64,000 bases of DNA from NCBI RefSeq assembly GCF_036488675.1, contig NZ_CP133148.1, forward strand, positions 806,001-870,000, written 5' to 3'. The stretch comes from Sinorhizobium chiapasense. GTDB taxonomy: Bacteria; Pseudomonadota; Alphaproteobacteria; Rhizobiales; Rhizobiaceae. The position numbers were made by a program, and so were the translations under genes. A model generated the notes under the pieces. It searched no databases. It was not told the origin of the DNA and was given only the letters and a program-made list of their open reading frames with translations. This document shows positions 61,640-64,000 of the stretch, one piece after another. Numbering within the stretch: the stretch's first letter is position 1; every line of letters starts with the position of its first letter.

Positions 61640-62341
61640 ATGACTGCTCCGATCGAGCTCTATTACTGGCCGACCCCCAACGGGTGGAAGATCACGATCA
61701 TGCTGGAGGAACTCGGCGTTCCCTACGTGGTCAAGTACATCAATATCGGGCGAGGCGAACAGTTCGCTCCGGATTTCCTGAAGATCGCACCCAATAACCG
61801 AATGCCGGCGATCATCGATCCCGATGGCCCGGGCGGCCAGCCGATCTCGGTGTTCGAGTCGGGGGCGATCCTGCAATATCTCGGCCGTAAGTACGGGAAG
61901 TTCTATCCGGCTGACGAGCGATCCCGCGTCGAGGTCGATCAATGGCTCTTCTGGCAGATGGGCGGCCTCGGTCCCATGGCGGGCCAGGCCCATCATTTCC
62001 GCCAATATGCGCCCGAGAAGATCGAATACGCGATCAATCGATACACCAACGAGGCGAACCGTCTCTATGGCGTGATGAACAATCGCCTCGCCGATCGGCC
62101 GTTCCTGGCCGGCGACTACTCGATTGCCGACATGGCCTGTATCGGCTGGGTGATCCCGCACGAGAATCAGGGACAGGATCTGAACGATTTCCCGTATCTC
62201 AAGCGCTGGTTCGAGGCGGTGCTTGCGCGGCCCGCCGTTCAGAGGGCGATCGAAGTGGGTAAGGAAGAGCGCGCCCGACAGAAGAGCCTCGCCGAGGACC
62301 AGGAGGCGCAGAAGATCCTGTTTGGGCAGCGTGCCCGTTGA
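61640..62341 (+). CDS. Glutathione S-transferase, YghU/YfcG-like disulfide-bond oxidoreductase
   Basis: 233 residues from the ATG at 61640 following AGGAGAAACAGG. The N-terminal thioredoxin-like domain has ELYYWPTPNGWKITIMLEELG and NNRMPAIIDPDGPGGQPISVFESGAILQYLG, with threonine/asparagine (TPNGWK) in place of the catalytic tyrosine or serine, as in YfcG and YghU. The helical C-terminal domain includes the family block WLFWQMGGLGPMAGQAHHF. The enzyme probably reduces disulfides with glutathione. Confidence 0.88.
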   Translation: MTAPIELYYWPTPNGWKITIMLEELGVPYVVKYINIGRGEQFAPDFLKIAPNNRMPAIIDPDGPGGQPISVFESGAILQYLGRKYGKFYPADERSRVEVDQWLFWQMGGLGPMAGQAHHFRQYAPEKIEYAINRYTNEANRLYGVMNNRLADRPFLAGDYSIADMACIGWVIPHENQGQDLNDFPYLKRWFEAVLARPAVQRAIEVGKEERARQKSLAEDQEAQKILFGQRAR

Positions 62342-62352
62342 AACGAGAAACA

Positions 62353-62380
62353 AGGGGCAGCCGCGACAAGCGGTGCCCCT
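62353..62380. terminator. Hairpin between the GST gene and the DUF2147 gene
   Basis: AGGGGCAGCCGC pairs with GCGGTGCCCCT (one bulged G) around GACAA, 11 bases after the GST stop and 17 before the convergent DUF2147 stop. It could end both transcripts. Confidence 0.5.
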
Positions 62381-62396
62381 CGCGGTTTCCTGGCTG

Positions 62397-62738
62397 TTAC
62401 AGACGCGTCCAGATCTGCGATTTGCAAAGAACCTTCAGCAGGCAGCCTTTCATCTTCAGCGAATTGCCATTGACGGCGCCAGACCCGCTATAGGTCTTGT
62501 CGCTTTCCGGATCGGTGATTTCGCCGCTGTAGCTGCCGTCGGTTCCGCTCAGATTGCCGATGCGCTTGCCCGCGTACTTTCCGGTTTTCAGAGTCACGCA
62601 GTAAGCGCCGCCGCATGGTGCGATTTCGGCCGTGGCGCCACTCGCCGTCTTCCAGTTGCCGACGATCGGTTCTGCGGCAAGGACCGAGCCTGCGGTGCCG
62701 CAGGCAATGGCCGCAGCGACGAGCAATGTGCGAATCAT
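62397..62738 (-). CDS. DUF2147 domain protein, secreted
   Basis: 113 residues. Signal peptide MIRTLLVAAAIACGTAGSVLA, then the DUF2147 beta-barrel-like domain: GNWKTASGATAEIAPCGGAYCVTLKTGKYAGKRI and KMKGCLLKVLCKSQIWTRL. Four cysteines in the mature part may form disulfides. The family is periplasmic and of unknown function. A short palindrome TTACGCGCACGTAA at 62842-62855 lies about 100 bases upstream of the start. Confidence 0.83.
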   Translation of the reverse strand: MIRTLLVAAAIACGTAGSVLAAEPIVGNWKTASGATAEIAPCGGAYCVTLKTGKYAGKRIGNLSGTDGSYSGEITDPESDKTYSGSGAVNGNSLKMKGCLLKVLCKSQIWTRL

Positions 62739-63327
62739 TCAATTCCTCCCGATAAGAAAGTCGGCCGGCATAGTACCGTGCGCGGGCCCGACTGGAACTC
62801 CTTCTGTCAAGCGGTCTCCCACCGCCCGCGACGAACCTATCTTACGCGCACGTAAAGGTAAATATCTGCCGCCCTGCCGGATCGCTGGTCTGCTCGGGTC
62901 CCCGGAGCCGACGATAGGAAGCGAAAATCGATGCGTGGCCGGTGGATGCTGCTTGTGTGGTTAGCGATTGGTTGAAATCCGCGGCTGAATATTTCGTAAA
63001 TTTTGATGCAAATGCGCGCTGTTCCAGGCGATCCGATGCTTAATGAAAACTCAAGTTTACCAAGCGTTTGAACTTTGTTTGCGTCAAATTAAGCATGCAT
63101 TTTAAGCGAGCGTTGAAGGCCATTTGGCATACTCGGACCCATAAGACGAGCGGGTAGAACAACCCGCCGAACCGCCGAAAGCGACACTGCAAAAGACGGT
63201 GCTCTTTCGGAAAGCCCGCAAGAGGCACGGAGTGAACAGGGACCAATAAATGCTGATCTGGAGCAAGGCCCGCCTGAGAGGGAGGGCCGCTTCAGCCGGA
63301 TCAACCAGGCAGGACAGGGACAAGACA
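62739..63327. promoter_or_regulatory. Intergenic region between the DUF2147 gene and the Sel1 protein gene
   Basis: About 590 bases with AT-rich stretches around 62860-62880 and 62970-63110. The perfect inverted repeat TTACG / CGTAA at 62842-62855 (loop CGCA) is the only clear site. Open frames here are short and lack ribosome binding sites. Confidence 0.35.
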
Positions 63328-63591
63328 ATGGCACGCTTTGATATGCAAATCGCTTCGGACGCCGCGATGGGCGGCGAAAACCGCGCGGACACGCTTTGTG
63401 AAATGGGCCTAGCCTATGCGACGGGCCGTGGCCGGCCGGTCGATCTCGTCGCTGCCCACAAGTGGCTCAACATTGCCGCCATCAAGGGGTCCGACCGCGC
63501 TGCGGACTTGCGCGCCGACCTCGCGGCAACCATGAGCAAGACCGATCTTGCCGCCGCGCTGCGTGCCGCACGCGAATGGATGACGGTACAC
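63328..63591 (+). CDS. Small Sel1-repeat protein
   Basis: 88 residues from the ATG at 63328, with GGGACAAG upstream. It holds the Sel1/TPR-like repeat LCEMGLAYATGRGRPVDLVAAHKWLNIAAIKGSDRAADLRADLA, following the G-x-G-x-x-x-D-x-x-A-x-x-W pattern, at about residues 23-67. No signal peptide, so probably cytoplasmic, unlike the periplasmic Sel1 regulator ExoR. Sel1 repeats bind other proteins; the partner is unknown. The stop codon follows at 63592-63594. Confidence 0.7.
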
Positions 63592-63650
63592 TGAACACGC
63601 ATGCGGGCTCGCCGTTCGTCCAAGCGCCCAAAAGCCTAGCGAACGCTCCC

Positions 63651-63690
63651 TCAGGGTCCTTTTGCGCGTCCGACAAGGTGCGCGCCGCAG
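63651..63690 (+). repeat. RIME-like repeat, decayed module 2 (copy 8)
   Basis: TCCTTTTGCGCGTCCGACAA followed by GGTGCGCGCCGCAG, recognisable against the module 2 core GCGCGTCTGATAAGACGCGC but with several changes and no outer arms. It lies in the gap between the Sel1 gene and the convergent aminotransferase. Confidence 0.55.
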
Positions 63691-63692
63691 TA

Positions 63693-64000
63693 TCAGCTAT
63701 CGGCTGCCAGGCTCCGGAGAACGGCGGGCAGGGCTGCTTCGAGCAGGTCCATTTCAGCTTCCGGTCCGGTGCTGACCCGAATGCAGCGATTGAGCGGGGC
63801 AACGCCCGGCATGCGGATGAAAACGCCATGGTCGCTCATCAGCCGGTCGACGATCGCCCGCGCATAGGTCGCGTCCCGTCCGCAGTCGATGGCCACGAAA
63901 TTTGTGGCTGATGGCAATGGCTGCAGCCCGTTGTCACGCGCAATTGCGGAGATTCGGTCACGCGACGCCCCTATTCTCACAATGACTTCCTTGAGATAAC
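63693..64000 (-). CDS. Histidinol-phosphate aminotransferase-like PLP enzyme, C-terminal part
   Basis: Only the last 101 codons are inside the window; the rest lies to the right. The segment reads YLKEVIVRIGASRDRISAIA, then LPSATNFVAIDCGRDATYAR, HGVFIRMPGVAPLNRCIRVS and TGPEAEMDLLEAALP. SATNFV and IR(V/I)S-G are the C-terminal features of class I/II fold-type I aminotransferases of the HisC group, where the arginine in RVS binds substrate carboxylate or phosphate. Whether it is the biosynthetic hisC or a paralogue cannot be said from this part. Confidence 0.75.
   Translation of the reverse strand, partial: YLKEVIVRIGASRDRISAIARDNGLQPLPSATNFVAIDCGRDATYARAIVDRLMSDHGVFIRMPGVAPLNRCIRVSTGPEAEMDLLEAALPAVLRSLAADS

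Noticed and set aside
1..64000. CRISPR arrays, tRNA or rRNA genes, insertion sequences and prophage genes
   Set aside because: I looked for spaced direct repeats, tRNA-like arms, transposase or integrase reading frames and found none; the repeated sequences are short palindromes without coding capacity.

Overview
The window is chromosomal DNA of an alphaproteobacterium in Rhizobiales, most probably Sinorhizobium (Ensifer). The evidence is high-GC coding sequence, a MucR/Ros zinc-finger regulator that closely matches the S. meliloti protein as I remember it, a FeuN-FeuP-FeuQ locus, a cycHJKL-degP arrangement, DivJ- and PleC-type kinases, and scattered copies of a rhizobial-type intergenic palindromic repeat. 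I cannot fix the species from this window. I see no prophage, insertion sequence, CRISPR array, tRNA or rRNA, and the region reads as ordinary core chromosome.

Layout. 1-6.7 kb: the 5' end of a secreted protein gene, then a seven-gene Mrp/Pha-type cation/proton antiporter operon (mnhABCDEFG) whose genes overlap or nearly touch. 7.1-13.5 kb: mucR, sufE, a DUF5330 gene, a DivJ-like histidine kinase overlapping a peptidoglycan-binding protein gene, then DUF1491 and DUF2336 genes. 13.8-19.9 kb: small envelope proteins, a split DUF1254/DUF1214 pair, a class A penicillin-binding protein, and YcgN- and YjbR-family genes. 20-23.8 kb: a 46-residue gene, feuN, feuP, feuQ and a lipoprotein. 24.1-28.2 kb: the cytochrome c maturation operon cycHJKL. 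28.5-37.9 kb: degP, an OmpR-type two-component pair, glnE, and a PleC-like kinase on the opposite strand. 38.3-46.5 kb: pepN, an EamA permease, an MFS permease, two new small genes, an atypical family-4-like uracil-DNA glycosylase and a YegD-like Hsp70. 46.8-54.2 kb: ETF-ubiquinone oxidoreductase, a betaine-type ABC binding protein and permease with no ATPase beside them, an EamA/Lrp divergent pair and an oxidoreductase/HxlR divergent pair. 54.3-64 kb: a lipid kinase, a polyprenyl-phosphate sugar transferase, a GT39/GT83-like membrane transferase and a flippase-like protein that look like an envelope glycolipid set, then AMP nucleosidase, ynfA, two short genes, a glutathione S-transferase, a DUF2147 gene, a Sel1-repeat gene and the 3' part of a HisC-like aminotransferase.

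How the genes work together. Much of the window concerns the cell envelope and its sensing: Pha-type ion homeostasis, MucR control of exopolysaccharide and motility, FeuPQ osmotic control of cyclic glucan export, DegP quality control, peptidoglycan synthesis and probable lipid-linked sugar transfer. DivJ-like and PleC-like kinases, the expected opposing enzymes acting on DivK, lie about 25 kb apart.

The most notable non-gene feature is a modular palindromic repeat (about 100 bp when complete) found eight times, often in convergent gene ends, together with a second palindrome family. I did not find a clearly new multi-gene system. The best leads are five short genes, most with convincing ribosome binding sites, a uracil-DNA glycosylase lacking two iron-sulfur cysteines, the modular repeats, and candidate CtrA- and LiuR-type operators.
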